NCBI RefSeq assembly: GCF_015163075.1
Contig: NZ_JADDXU010000012.1
Location: forward strand, 62,001 to 126,000
Origin: Streptomyces justiciae
GTDB lineage: Bacteria; Actinomycetota; Actinomycetes; Streptomycetales; Streptomycetaceae
Length of the DNA stretch: 64,000 nt
Direction of reading: 5' to 3'
The position numbers and the translations under genes are program-made. Of this stretch, positions 35,357 to 45,333 are shown in pieces; the first letter of the stretch is position 1, and each line of letters opens with the position of its first letter. Below the pieces are notes generated by a model. It saw nothing but the letters and a program-made list of their open reading frames with translations. It did no database searches and was not told where the DNA came from.

Positions 35357-36400
35357 TCAGAGGCCGTCCGGGTCAGCCCTGTTCAACGCGGGCTTCGGCG
35401 TCGACCCCGCCGCCATCAGCACATCGGCCGCGGACGTGTCCGTGACGAGGCTGGTGACCAGCCCGGACCGCAGCACCGCGTCGATCGCCATGGCCTTGCG
35501 GGCCCCGCCCGCGATCGCCACGACCTCGGGGATACGACGGAGCTGATCGGCCTTGACGGTGATGCACCGCTCGCCCAGGTCCCGGCCCACCCGGCGCCCC
35601 TGGGCGTCGAAGAGATGCGCGGACATCTCGGCGGCGACGCCGAGGGAGGCGTAGTGCGCCCGCTCCTCGTCGCTCAGCATGTCGTGCACCGTGGAGATGC
35701 CCGGCTCCCAGGAGCCGATCGACACACAGGCGACGGTCACCTTGTCGAAGTACTCGAACGCCCGCGCGATCCCGGTCTGGTTGCGCAGCGCCGCCGCGGT
35801 GGCCGCGTCCGGCAGCAGCATCGGCGCGTAGATGGGGTGGGCGTCCCCGCCCGACACCTGGGCCGCCCGCCGCACCGCCTCCACCGAACCGCGCTCGGCG
35901 GTCCCGGCGTCGTACACGCCCGTCAGCTGCACCACCGTGCACGGCGGCAGCCGGTCGAGGGCGGCCGCCATGTGGATGGTGGACCGGCCCCAGGCGAGCC
36001 CCAGGACATCGCCCTCGTTGACGAGTTCGCCGAGCAGGTCGGCGGCCGTCTCACCGAGGTTCTCGGGGTCGGGCGACTCCTCGGCGTCGGCCGGGGACTC
36101 CACCACCACGGCGTGCCTGAGGCCGTACCGGGCCCGCAGCGCGTCCGAGCGCTCGGCGTCCAGCTCGGCCGGGACGCGGATCTCGATGCGTACGAGATCC
36201 CGCTCGAGGGCGGTCTCCAGGACCCGGGCCACCTTGAAGCGGCTCACGCCGAACTCCTCGGCGATCTGGATCTTCGATTTGCCCTCGAGGTAGAAGCGGC
36301 GGGCCATGGCCGCCGCCTGCACCAGCTCAGCGGGTCCCATCCGCATGGCTGACCGGCCCGCCGACATACCCGACACGGCCATCTCCTCACTGCTGTTCAC
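35357..36400 (-). CDS. SorC/DeoR-like sugar-binding transcriptional regulator
   Basis: A 347-residue SorC-family protein. The N-terminal helix-turn-helix (KSKIQIAEEFGVSRFKVARV, about residues 41-60) is followed by a sugar-phosphate-binding domain with GLAWGRSTIHMAAAL, CVSIGSWEPGISTVHDML and VVAIAGGARKAMAI. Family members respond to phosphorylated sugars. The next gene is rpe on the same strand, 78 bp upstream, so a link to pentose phosphates is plausible but not proven. The start is uncertain: GTG at 36400 is used, while an internal GTG following GAGGAG would shorten it by about eight residues. Confidence 0.9.
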   Translation of the reverse strand: MNSSEEMAVSGMSAGRSAMRMGPAELVQAAAMARRFYLEGKSKIQIAEEFGVSRFKVARVLETALERDLVRIEIRVPAELDAERSDALRARYGLRHAVVVESPADAEESPDPENLGETAADLLGELVNEGDVLGLAWGRSTIHMAAALDRLPPCTVVQLTGVYDAGTAERGSVEAVRRAAQVSGGDAHPIYAPMLLPDAATAAALRNQTGIARAFEYFDKVTVACVSIGSWEPGISTVHDMLSDEERAHYASLGVAAEMSAHLFDAQGRRVGRDLGERCITVKADQLRRIPEVVAIAGGARKAMAIDAVLRSGLVTSLVTDTSAADVLMAAGSTPKPALNRADPDGL

Positions 36401-36478
36401 ACTCTGGATTCGCCGTTCATCCTTGCAGATCCGGCGGACTTGATCAGCCCTGATGGGAGCCGTTCACGTTCCCGTGGC

Positions 36479-37165
36479 TCAGTGGCCGCATGCCCAGCTC
36501 GCCTTGGCGGTGGCCCCTTCCGCTTGGTTGCGCAGTGCACGTACCGCCTCGGCCGGGTCGGACGCGTTGTAGACGGCCGAACCGGCGACGAAGACGTCCG
36601 CCCCCGCGTCGGCACACCGCTCGATGGTGGAGGCCGCGACCCCACCGTCCACCTGGAGCCACAGTTCGAGGCCGTGCTTGCTGATCAACTCGCGGGTGCG
36701 GCGGATCTTCGGGAGCATGATGTCGAGGAACGCCTGTCCCCCGAAGCCCGGCTCCACGGTCATGATCAGCAGCATGTCGAGCTCGGGGAGCAGATCCTCG
36801 TACGGCTCGATGGGCGTCGCGGGCTTCAGCGCCATGGAGGCGCGGGCGCCCTTGGCGCGGATCTCCCGGGCGAGCCGGACCGGCGCGGCGGCCGCCTCGA
36901 CGTGGAAGGTGACGGAACCGGCCCCCGCCTCGACGTACTGGGGCGCCCACCGATCGGGGGCCTCGATCATCAGATGGCAGTCCAGCGGAGTGTCCGTCGC
37001 ACGGGCCAGCGACTCTACGACCGGCACGCCGAGCGTGAGGTTCGGGACGAAATGGTTGTCCATGACGTCGACGTGGAGCCAGTCGGCTCCCTCCACCGCC
37101 TTCGCCTCGTCCGCGAGGCGGGCGAAGTCTGCGGACAGGATGCTGGGGTTGATCTGCACGGCCAT
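36479..37165 (-). CDS. rpe: Ribulose-phosphate 3-epimerase
   Basis: A 228-residue TIM-barrel enzyme interconverting ribulose 5-phosphate and xylulose 5-phosphate in the pentose phosphate pathway. Typical motifs: [13 protein letters not shown] at the N-terminus, the metal-binding segment [37 protein letters not shown] and VDGGV. It starts at ATG. It is divergent from the MMPL gene across a region carrying a long-form dispersed repeat. Confidence 0.97.
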   Translation of the reverse strand: MAVQINPSILSADFARLADEAKAVEGADWLHVDVMDNHFVPNLTLGVPVVESLARATDTPLDCHLMIEAPDRWAPQYVEAGAGSVTFHVEAAAAPVRLAREIRAKGARASMALKPATPIEPYEDLLPELDMLLIMTVEPGFGGQAFLDIMLPKIRRTRELISKHGLELWLQVDGGVAASTIERCADAGADVFVAGSAVYNASDPAEAVRALRNQAEGATAKASWACGH

Positions 37166-37233
37166 GACCCAAGCCTGCCATGCCCTCCGGGGGTTGGCCG
37201 CATGGGTCCTGGATGGGTACGGTCATTTGTCCG

Positions 37234-37304
37234 GTGCGGGCCGAATGTGGCTGGTCGCGCCCGCGTGGCGGAGCCGCATGTGTCACGGTCCCGCGCCCCT
37301 TACG
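37234..37304 (-). repeat. Dispersed GGGGCGCGGG element, copy E (long form)
   Basis: Read on the minus strand: AAGGGGCGCGGG, an internal hairpin around GCGGCTCCGCC, then GCGCGACCAGCCACATTCGG and CCCGCAC. It matches copy D outside the loop. It lies between divergent genes, unlike the other copies. Confidence 0.65.
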
Positions 37305-37326
37305 CGGCGTGGTTGCGGGGGTTGGC

Positions 37327-39468
37327 ATGAGTGACGAGCGAGGCATCGCGCATCTGGTGTGCGGACGGCGGGCCAAGTGGGTCGTGCTGGTGCTGTGGCT
37401 AGTGGTGCTCTTCCTGACGGCACCGCTGGCCTCTAAGCTCACCGACGCCCAGGACAACGACGCCGCCTCCTGGCTGCCCGGCTCCGCCGAGTCCACCCAA
37501 GTCCTCCAGATCTCCGAGGACTTCAGGCCCGAACAGATCCCCGCGGTCGTCATCTACGCGCGCGAGAGCGGCCTCACGGCCGAGGACAAGGCGCAGATCC
37601 AGGAGGACGCCCGGCAGCTCAAGGAGCTCCGCGACCACGGCGTCCGCGGCGCCGAGACCCGCGGCCCGACCTACGACCGTGAGACGAACCCGCGCGCGGC
37701 GCAGATCTACGTCCCCATCACGATGGACGAGAAGGGCTGGGAGGAGATCGCCCCCGCGGTCGACTCCATCCGCGACATCACCGGCAAGGGCGGCGCCGGC
37801 CTCGCCGTGCACATCACGGGCCCGGGCGGCACGTCCGCCGACTTCTCCAAGGCCTTCGAGGGCATCGACTCCACGCTGCTGCTGTCGGCGATGGGCGTGG
37901 TGATCGTGATGCTGCTGATCACCTATCGCAGCCCGACCCTCCTGCTCGTCCCCCTGCTGTCGGTGATCGCGGCCCTGTTCACCGCCCAGGCCTTCATCTA
38001 CCTGCTGGCGGAGCACGCGGGCCTGACCGTGAACGGCCAGAGCGCGGGCATCCTCACGGTCCTGGTCTTCGGCGCGGGGACGGACTACGCCCTGCTCCTG
38101 GTCGCCCGCTACCGGGAAGAACTACGTCGTCACGAGGACCGCCACGAGGCCATGGCCCTGGCGCTGCACCGGGCGGGCCCGGCGGTGATCGCGTCCGGCG
38201 CCACGGTGGTCCTGAGCATGCTGGTGCTCCTGGCCGCCGAGATGAACTCGACGCGAGGCCTCGGCCCGGTCGCCGCGATCGGCGTCGCGGTCGCGCTGCT
38301 GGCGATGATGACCCTGTTCCCCGCCCTGCTGGTGATCTGCGGCCGCTGGCTGTTCTGGCCCGCGATCCCGCACTTCGGCACGGCCGACCCCACGGACAGC
38401 GGCGTCTGGGCCCGCACGGGCCGCCGTATCGCCCGCCGCCCCCGCATGATCTGGGGCGTCACGGCGCTGGCCCTGGCGATCTGCTCCCTGGGCCTGATCC
38501 AGCTGCGCGCGGAGGGCATCAGCAACGCGGACGCCTTCACCGGCAAACCGGACTCGATCGTCGGCCAGGAGGTCTCCGCGAAGTACTTCCCGGCGGGCAG
38601 CGGCGATCCCTTGGTCATCGTCAGCAACCAGGCGCAGGCACGTCAGGTGGGCGAGGCGGTGGCCGGCACGCGCGGCGTGGTCCCCGACTCGCTGGGCCTG
38701 CCCCCGGGCACGAAACCCTCGTACGACGGCAAGGTGCTCTTCGAGGCGACGATGACCGCCCCGTCCGACAGCGAGGCCGCGAAACAGACGGTCGAACGCG
38801 TCCGGGACGCCGTCCACGCGGTGCCGGACGCCGACGCCCAGGTGGGCGGCGGTACGGCGGCCCTGCTCGACATGGACGAGGCCACCGCCCATGACAACGA
38901 GCTGATCATCCCGCTCGTCTTGGTCGTGGTCATGCTGATCCTGTGCGCCCTGCTGCGGGCTCTGATCGCCCCGCTGCTGCTGATCGGCACGGTGATCCTG
39001 TCGTTCGCGGCGGCCCTGGGGCTCAGTGCGCTCGCCTTCAGGTACGTGTTCGACTACGCGGGCGAGTCGACGGACTTCCCGCTGTTCGTCTTCGTCTTCC
39101 TGGTGGCCCTGGGCATCGACTACAACATCTTCCTGACGACCCGCATCCGCGAGGAGGCCGCCCGCCAGGGCACCCGCCCAGGCGTGGTGACCGGCCTCGC
39201 GGCAACAGGCGCGGTGATCACATCGGCGGGCCTGGTCCTGGCCGGCACCTTCGCCGCCCTGGGCACGCTCCCGATGGTCGCCTTCGCGGAAATCGGCTTC
39301 GCGGTGGCCCTGGGCATCATCCTGGACACGTTCGTGGTGAGGTCGGTGCTGGTGACGTCGCTGTTCCTGGATGTAGGGCCCAAGGTGTGGTGGCCACACC
39401 GGTTGTCAAAGGAGGACGTTGCGGAATTGCCGGTCGCGGAGGAAACGACGGTGGGACAACGCCGTTAG
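37327..39468 (+). CDS. MMPL/RND-family exporter
   Basis: A 713-residue membrane protein with the duplicated MMPL architecture: one N-terminal helix, a large external loop (about residues 45-180), five helices, then the same layout repeated (external loop about 385-530). Both halves carry the Asp-Tyr proton-relay motif (FGAGTDYALLLVARYREEL and VALGIDYNIFLTTRIREEA). Such proteins export lipids, siderophores or natural products by proton antiport. No biosynthetic or TetR-type regulator gene is adjacent, so the cargo is unknown. The stop codon is the first base triplet of a dispersed repeat. Confidence 0.93.
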   Translation: MSDERGIAHLVCGRRAKWVVLVLWLVVLFLTAPLASKLTDAQDNDAASWLPGSAESTQVLQISEDFRPEQIPAVVIYARESGLTAEDKAQIQEDARQLKELRDHGVRGAETRGPTYDRETNPRAAQIYVPITMDEKGWEEIAPAVDSIRDITGKGGAGLAVHITGPGGTSADFSKAFEGIDSTLLLSAMGVVIVMLLITYRSPTLLLVPLLSVIAALFTAQAFIYLLAEHAGLTVNGQSAGILTVLVFGAGTDYALLLVARYREELRRHEDRHEAMALALHRAGPAVIASGATVVLSMLVLLAAEMNSTRGLGPVAAIGVAVALLAMMTLFPALLVICGRWLFWPAIPHFGTADPTDSGVWARTGRRIARRPRMIWGVTALALAICSLGLIQLRAEGISNADAFTGKPDSIVGQEVSAKYFPAGSGDPLVIVSNQAQARQVGEAVAGTRGVVPDSLGLPPGTKPSYDGKVLFEATMTAPSDSEAAKQTVERVRDAVHAVPDADAQVGGGTAALLDMDEATAHDNELIIPLVLVVVMLILCALLRALIAPLLLIGTVILSFAAALGLSALAFRYVFDYAGESTDFPLFVFVFLVALGIDYNIFLTTRIREEAARQGTRPGVVTGLAATGAVITSAGLVLAGTFAALGTLPMVAFAEIGFAVALGIILDTFVVRSVLVTSLFLDVGPKVWWPHRLSKEDVAELPVAEETTVGQRR

Positions 39469-39534
39469 GGGCGCGGGGCAGTATCAATTTGCGGCTCCGC
39501 CGCGTGGGCGCGACAAGCCACATCGAACCCGCAC
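39466..39534 (+). repeat. Dispersed GGGGCGCGGGG element, copy D (long form)
   Basis: It begins at the TAG stop of the MMPL gene (TAGGGGCGCGGGGCAG), contains the internal hairpin GCGGCTCCGCCGC, and ends GCGCGACAAGCCACATCG...CCCGCAC. It lies between converging genes and may serve as a shared terminator. Confidence 0.7.
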
Positions 39535-39554
39535 TGACACGACGGCCCGAACCC

Positions 39555-40976
39555 CTACGGCGCGGTCCTCCGAATCAGCGCCAAATACATCGCATCGGTC
39601 CCATGCAGATGCGGCCACAACTGCACATCAGGCCCCTCACCAAGATCCGAGACCCCCGGCAACAAGGGCCGCGCGTCGATCAACTCCGCATCCGGCACCT
39701 GCTTCAGCACGTCCTGCACCACAGCCCGAGTCTCAGCAAGATGAGGCGAACAGGTCGCGTACCCGACCACACCCCCGACCCGCACGGAGTCGAGCGCGGT
39801 CCGCAACAACCCCCGCTGCAACGGCCCGAACCCCTCGAGATCCTCAGGCCGCCGACGCCACCGAGCCTCGGGCCGCCGCCGCAACGCCCCCAGCCCGGTG
39901 CACGGCACATCCACCAGCGCCCGGTCGAAACTCCCGGCCCGCCAAGGCGGCTGCGTCCCGTCCGCGGCGATCACCTGATACGGCCCGGGATTCCCGGCCA
40001 ACGCCTTGGCGACGAGCCCCGCCCGATGCGGCTGCTTCTCGGAGGCGAGCAGCATGGCCCCCCGCTCGGCGGCCAGCGCACCGAGCAGCGCCGCCTTCCC
40101 ACCGGGTCCCGCACACCCGTCGAGCCACTTCTCGTCGGGCCCGTCGAGAGGCGCGTTGGCAAGGGCGATGGCCACCAACTGGCTGCCCTCGTCCTGCACG
40201 CCGGCCCGCCCGTCCCGTACGGCCTCGATGGCCCCGGGCTCGCCGCCCTCGCTCAGCCGTACGGCATACGGCGACCAGCGCCCGGCGACGGCGGCCTCCT
40301 CCCGCAACAGCTCATCGGTGGCAGCACGCCCCGGCCGGGCGACGAGCGTCACCTCGGGCCGCTCGTTGTCGGCGGCGAGCAGCGCCTCGATGCCCGCGCG
40401 CCCGCCCCCGAGGGAGTCCCACAGCGCGGACACGACCCACCGCGGATGCGAGTGCACGACGGCGAGGTGATCCTCGGGATCGTCGTCGTAAGGCGGCGCG
40501 ACCTTGGCGAGCCACCCCTCCAGATCGTCCTGCGCGACCTTCCGCAGCACGGCGTTGACGAACTTGGCCCGCCCGTCACCGAGCACGACGCGGGCCAGCT
40601 CGACGGAGGCGGACACGGCGGCGTGGGTCGGGATGCGCGTCCCGAGCAGCTGATGCGCCCCGAGGCTCAACACGTCCAGCACCGGCGGGTCGACCTCACG
40701 CAACGGCCGGTCGATGCACGCCGAGATGACGGCGTCGTACGTCCCCTGCCGCCGCAGCGTCCCGTACACCAGCTCGGTCGCGAGCGCGGCGTCCCGCCCG
40801 TCGAAGTCGCCCTTCTCCCGCGCCTTGCGCAGCAGCGGCGGCAGAACGAGGTTGGCGTACGCGTCCCGCTCGTCCACGGCCCGCAGGGCCTCGAAGGCGA
40901 GGATGCGGACGGGGTCCTTCTTGGGCCGACGGTAGGGCTTGCCGGACGGGCGGGGCCGACGGGGCTGGTCGCTCAC
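39555..40976 (-). CDS. rsmB: 16S rRNA m5C967 methyltransferase
   Basis: A 473-residue RsmB/Sun protein. The N-terminal NusB-like RNA-binding domain spans about residues 20-165 (RILAFEALRAVDERDAYANL), and the C-terminal methyltransferase domain has the SAM motif DGCAGPGGKA. Both catalytic cysteines are present (VDVPCTGLGALRRRPEARW and GYATCSPHLAET). It methylates C967 of 16S rRNA. It starts at GTG. It lies 62 bp after fmt, a common pairing linked to translation initiation. Confidence 0.95.
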   Translation of the reverse strand: MSDQPRRPRPSGKPYRRPKKDPVRILAFEALRAVDERDAYANLVLPPLLRKAREKGDFDGRDAALATELVYGTLRRQGTYDAVISACIDRPLREVDPPVLDVLSLGAHQLLGTRIPTHAAVSASVELARVVLGDGRAKFVNAVLRKVAQDDLEGWLAKVAPPYDDDPEDHLAVVHSHPRWVVSALWDSLGGGRAGIEALLAADNERPEVTLVARPGRAATDELLREEAAVAGRWSPYAVRLSEGGEPGAIEAVRDGRAGVQDEGSQLVAIALANAPLDGPDEKWLDGCAGPGGKAALLGALAAERGAMLLASEKQPHRAGLVAKALAGNPGPYQVIAADGTQPPWRAGSFDRALVDVPCTGLGALRRRPEARWRRRPEDLEGFGPLQRGLLRTALDSVRVGGVVGYATCSPHLAETRAVVQDVLKQVPDAELIDARPLLPGVSDLGEGPDVQLWPHLHGTDAMYLALIRRTAP

Positions 40977-41038
40977 GAAAAAGGTGCTCCGGATGTCTTG
41001 AGGGAATACGCACCAAGCGTACGTCCCCCACGTCGCCG

Positions 41039-41971
41039 CTAGCGGCCGACGACCTCTCCTTCACCGATGCGCACCCCGCGCGCCCAGTCGGCGGCCCGCA
41101 TCGGCTTCTTGCCCTGGGCCTGCACCCACAGCAGCTCGACGGCGTAGGAGCCGGTGCCGACATGGACGCTGTTCTTGCCGACGGCCAGTTGCCCCGGCGC
41201 GAGGTCGGTCCGCTCGGGCACGGGCGTGACCTGGATGAGCTTGAGCCGCTCGCCCCGGAAGACGGTCCAGGCACCGGGAGCGGGCGTGCACCCGCGCACG
41301 ACGCGGTCGACGCGCAGCGCCGGGGTGGCCCAGTCCACCAGCGCGTCCTCGACGGTGATCTTCGGTGCGAGGGTGATGCCGTCGTTGGGCTGCGGTACGG
41401 CCTTCAGGGTGCCGTCCTCGATGCCGTCCATGGTCGCGGCGAGCAGCCCGGCACCGGCGAAGGCGAGCCGGGTGAGCAGGTCACCGCTGGTGTCGGTGGC
41501 GCGGATCTCCTCGGTGACCGTCCCGTACACGGGCCCGGAGTCGAGCCCCTCCTCGATGAGGAAGGTGGAGGCACCGGTGATCTCGTCGCCCGCCATGATG
41601 GAGTGCTGCACGGGCGCGGCCCCACGCCAGGCGGGCAGCAGCGAGAAGTGCAGGTTGACCCAGCCGTGGGCGGGAACGTCGAGGGCGACGCGGGGCAGCA
41701 GGGCACCGTAGGCGACGACGGGACAGCAGTCGGGCGCGATCTGCCTCAACCGCTCCAGAAACTCCGGGTCCCGCGGCTTAAGGGGCTTCAGCACCTCGAT
41801 GCCCGCCTCCTCCGCCCGCTCCGCGACCGGGCTCGCGACCAGCCTGCGCCCACGCCCGGCCGGCGCGTCGGGCCGCGTGACGACAGCGGCCACCTCGTGC
41901 CGCCCGGAGGCGATGAGGGCGTCCAGAGCGGGAACGGCGACTTCGGGGGTACCGGCGAAGACGAGCTTCAT
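41039..41971 (-). CDS. fmt: Methionyl-tRNA formyltransferase
   Basis: A 310-residue enzyme that formylates initiator Met-tRNA using 10-formyl-THF. The catalytic domain has [16 protein letters not shown] at the start and the signature [21 protein letters not shown] (Asn-His-Asp system with [10 protein letters not shown]-like follow-up). The C-terminal OB domain covers about residues 205-310. The ATG at 41971 gives the canonical start; upstream in-frame sequence is not conserved. Confidence 0.96.
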   Translation of the reverse strand: MKLVFAGTPEVAVPALDALIASGRHEVAAVVTRPDAPAGRGRRLVASPVAERAEEAGIEVLKPLKPRDPEFLERLRQIAPDCCPVVAYGALLPRVALDVPAHGWVNLHFSLLPAWRGAAPVQHSIMAGDEITGASTFLIEEGLDSGPVYGTVTEEIRATDTSGDLLTRLAFAGAGLLAATMDGIEDGTLKAVPQPNDGITLAPKITVEDALVDWATPALRVDRVVRGCTPAPGAWTVFRGERLKLIQVTPVPERTDLAPGQLAVGKNSVHVGTGSYAVELLWVQAQGKKPMRAADWARGVRIGEGEVVGR

Positions 41972-42027
41972 GGGTGGGTTGGGGCCTCTCGGGCGAGCGG
42001 ATGACTGGGCAGCGCCCAAGTCTATGA

Positions 42028-42783
<756 letters not shown>

Positions 42784-42796
42784 CCCCACCCACCCC

Positions 42797-42824
42797 CTGC
42801 CCTCCTGGCTCTCCGGGAGGGCAG
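42797..42824 (+). terminator. Terminator hairpin after the HTH gene
   Basis: CTGCCCTCC (42797-42805) pairs over 9 bp with GGAGGGCAG (42816-42824) around a 10-nt loop, 13 bp after the stop codon. Confidence 0.65.
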
Positions 42825-42964
42825 CCGCATGTCCACCAGGCCAGCCGAAGACCACGCACCGCCACCGACCAACCGCAGACCGCAGACGGCAGACCGCACA
42901 CGCCACCCGCCAGCCGCCGATGGCGCCCAGCCCCCACAAGGGCCACCGGCACCCGACAACGAAA

Positions 42965-43014
42965 CCCGCACGGGCGGTGCGGGTGGGAACCCCAAACCCG
43001 GCCGAAGGCCGGGT
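42965..43014 (-). terminator. Two adjacent hairpins downstream of priA
   Basis: CCCGCAC/GTGCGGG (42965-42971, 42977-42983; 5-nt loop) and ACCCGGCC-GAA-GGCCGGGT (42996-43014; 8-bp stem, 3-nt loop) lie 35 bp beyond the priA stop. They probably terminate priA transcription. The rest of 42825-43048 is C/A-rich with no gene. Confidence 0.55.
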
Positions 43015-43048
43015 GCCCCACGAACAACCCGCACCCCACAAACAACCG

Positions 43049-45226
43049 TCACCCAATATCCGGCGGATCAACCCGCACCCGCACAGCAACCTCCCCCCCA
43101 GCCCCCCCACGAGCCATCCGAGCAGCCTGCGCAGCCTTAAGCGCCGCAGCCAACGCCGCCCCCCTCCCCGGCGGCACCCGAATCAACGCCCGCTCCCACC
43201 GCTCCCCCACCGGCGGCGCCCCCACCCGCCGAGCCCCCCGCACCGTGGTGACAGGCAACGGCACCGGCCCCAACACCTCAGCCTCCCCCGGCAGTTCCAC
43301 CGCCCCCAGAAACGCCGCCACCCCCTCCGGCGGCCCGGAAACCGCCGCCATCCGCGACACCGGCGGAAACCCCAACTCGGCCCGCTCGGCCAGCTCCCGC
43401 ACCGCATGCCCAACGGGATCCCACCGCACCAACGCCTGCACAGGCCGCAACGTCGGCTCGGCAACCACGACGACAGTCCCCCCAGCCCCCTGCGGCCGCA
43501 CCAGCGCCGCCGCCGCGATCCACCGCCGCAACGCATCCTCCCCGGCCCGCAGATCAGGCCGCCCGAGCATGGCCCACCCATCGAGCAGCAGGGCCGCCGC
43601 GTACCCGCCCTCGGCGACCGGCTCGGCCCCCGGCGTACTCACCACCAGCGCAGGCGCCCCCGGCACGGTGTCCAGCACATGCTCCCGCCCGGACGTCCGC
43701 ACGGGCACCGCCGGAAACGCCCGCCCCAACTCCTCCGCGGTCCGCCGAGCCCCGACGACCTGGGCCCGCAGCCGAAAACCACCACACTCGGCACAGTGCC
43801 AGGCCCCTTCCTCCTGCCCGCACCACCCACACCGCAGCGCGCCCTCGAACCCACCCCCGGCGCCGGCCTCCTGCCCCTCCAACGGCCCCGAACAGTGCCG
43901 ACACCGAGCAGGCGCCCGGCAATTGGCACAGGCCATCCGCGGCACGTACCCCCGACGAGGTACCTGCACGAGCACCGGTCCCTGCCGCAACCCGTCCCGT
44001 ACGGCCTGCCAGGCGAGCGTCGGCAACCGAGCGGCCCGAGCCGCCTCGTCCCGCGCGAGATCCCCGTCCCCCACGGTCCGTACGAGCGGCGCGGCCCCCC
44101 GCACCTGCTCGCGCGAGGCGACGAGCGGCCGCGCCCACCCGCTCTCGACGAGCTGCGCCGCCTCCACGGTGCAACTCCAGCTCCCCAGCAGAAACCCGCA
44201 CTTGTCCTGGGCGGCCCGCAGCAACAGCACTTCCCGCGCATGGGGTTGCGGCGCATGCGGCTCACTGTGGCTGTCGTCCCCGTCGTCCCACAGCACGACG
44301 AGCCCGAGATCCCGCACGGGTGCGAACATGGCGGCCCGGGTCCCCACCACAGCCCGCACGGCCCCCCGCCGTACGGCGAGCCACTCCCGATACCGCTTCT
44401 CGGGCCCGGCATCGGCGGTGAGCACGGCATGCCGCCCCTCCCCCAACAAGGCGGTCAGCGCGGCATCGACCCGCGCGACGGCCCGCCCGTCGGGCACGAC
44501 GACAAGCGCCCCACGCCCCGAGGCCAACGTCGCACCGACAGCCCGAGCGATCTCCTCGGTCCACTCACTCCCGGGAAGCGCGTTCCAGACGGCCCGAGGC
44601 ACACCCCCGCCCGCCAGCGCCTCCAGAAACGCGCCCCCATGCTCGTACCGCCCCCAGGACCCCGCATCGGGCGCCGCAGGCGGCGGCAACGGCGCAGGCG
44701 AGGGTCGCTGCTCGGCCCGCGCACTGCGCGGCGGCACGGCGAGCTGCAGCACATCGGCAAGGCTCCCGGCATACCGATCGGCGACAGCGCGAGCCAGCCC
44801 GAGCAACTCCTCACTCAACACAGGCTCAGGCGACACGACCTGCGCCAAGGCAGCCAGCGGCCCCGAGTAATCGGTCTCGGCGACGCGCTCGACAAGAAAC
44901 CCGTCGATCAGCCCCCCACCCTCACGCCGCCCGTCCCGCACCCGCCCCCGCCCGGCCCCGAACCGCACCCGGACCCGGACCCCGGGCTGAGCCTCGGCGT
45001 CGAGCTCCTCCGGCACGGCGTAGTCGAAGTACCGATCCAGATGCAGCACACCTTTGTCGACCAGCACCCGAGCGACAGGCAGCTCCTTCGCGAGCGCGGC
45101 CCCCCGCCAGGTCCGCGGCTTCGCCCGCGGCACCCCAGCCTTCCGCACACTCTCCCGAATCAACGCAAGCTGCTCAGGCGGCGCCCCCTCACCCCGCCCA
45201 CCATCCCGCTCATCTCCGCTGCTCAC
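43049..45226 (-). CDS. priA: Primosomal protein N' lacking helicase motifs
   Basis: A 725-residue PriA-family replication-restart protein. The N-terminal DNA-binding domain (LDRYFDYAVPEELD, about residues 60-75) and the eight zinc-binding cysteines (CANCRAPARCRHC and CGWCGQEEGAWHCAEC, about 395-450) are kept. However, Walker A is absent (the region reads ATLASGRGALVVVPDG), and the DEAH-type Walker B is replaced by VVLWDDGDDSHSEP. It therefore probably binds forked DNA and recruits partners without unwinding. This is a known property of the actinobacterial family, not a local defect. GTG at 45226 is chosen as in relatives. Confidence 0.92.
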   Translation of the reverse strand: MSSGDERDGGRGEGAPPEQLALIRESVRKAGVPRAKPRTWRGAALAKELPVARVLVDKGVLHLDRYFDYAVPEELDAEAQPGVRVRVRFGAGRGRVRDGRREGGGLIDGFLVERVAETDYSGPLAALAQVVSPEPVLSEELLGLARAVADRYAGSLADVLQLAVPPRSARAEQRPSPAPLPPPAAPDAGSWGRYEHGGAFLEALAGGGVPRAVWNALPGSEWTEEIARAVGATLASGRGALVVVPDGRAVARVDAALTALLGEGRHAVLTADAGPEKRYREWLAVRRGAVRAVVGTRAAMFAPVRDLGLVVLWDDGDDSHSEPHAPQPHAREVLLLRAAQDKCGFLLGSWSCTVEAAQLVESGWARPLVASREQVRGAAPLVRTVGDGDLARDEAARAARLPTLAWQAVRDGLRQGPVLVQVPRRGYVPRMACANCRAPARCRHCSGPLEGQEAGAGGGFEGALRCGWCGQEEGAWHCAECGGFRLRAQVVGARRTAEELGRAFPAVPVRTSGREHVLDTVPGAPALVVSTPGAEPVAEGGYAAALLLDGWAMLGRPDLRAGEDALRRWIAAAALVRPQGAGGTVVVVAEPTLRPVQALVRWDPVGHAVRELAERAELGFPPVSRMAAVSGPPEGVAAFLGAVELPGEAEVLGPVPLPVTTVRGARRVGAPPVGERWERALIRVPPGRGAALAAALKAAQAARMARGGAGGEVAVRVRVDPPDIG

Positions 45227-45277
45227 GCAAGCATTCTTACCAAACCCCACTGACATCCGACCGCGCCCGGACATGCC

Positions 45278-45310
45278 GAGGCCCGGCACCCCTCAGGGAT
45301 GCCGGGCCTC
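45278..45310 (-). terminator. Terminator hairpin after metK
   Basis: GAGGCCCGGCA (45278-45288) pairs over 11 bp with TGCCGGGCCTC (45300-45310), 23 bp beyond the metK stop. It separates metK from priA. Confidence 0.65.
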
Positions 45311-45333
45311 GAAAAACCCTGGAAAGCCGAGCC

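Noticed and set aside
42784-43048. Short tandem-repeat or CRISPR-like array in a C/A-rich stretch
   Set aside because: The recurring CCGCA and CACC words are irregular in length and spacing, with no repeat-spacer structure; only two hairpins are convincing.
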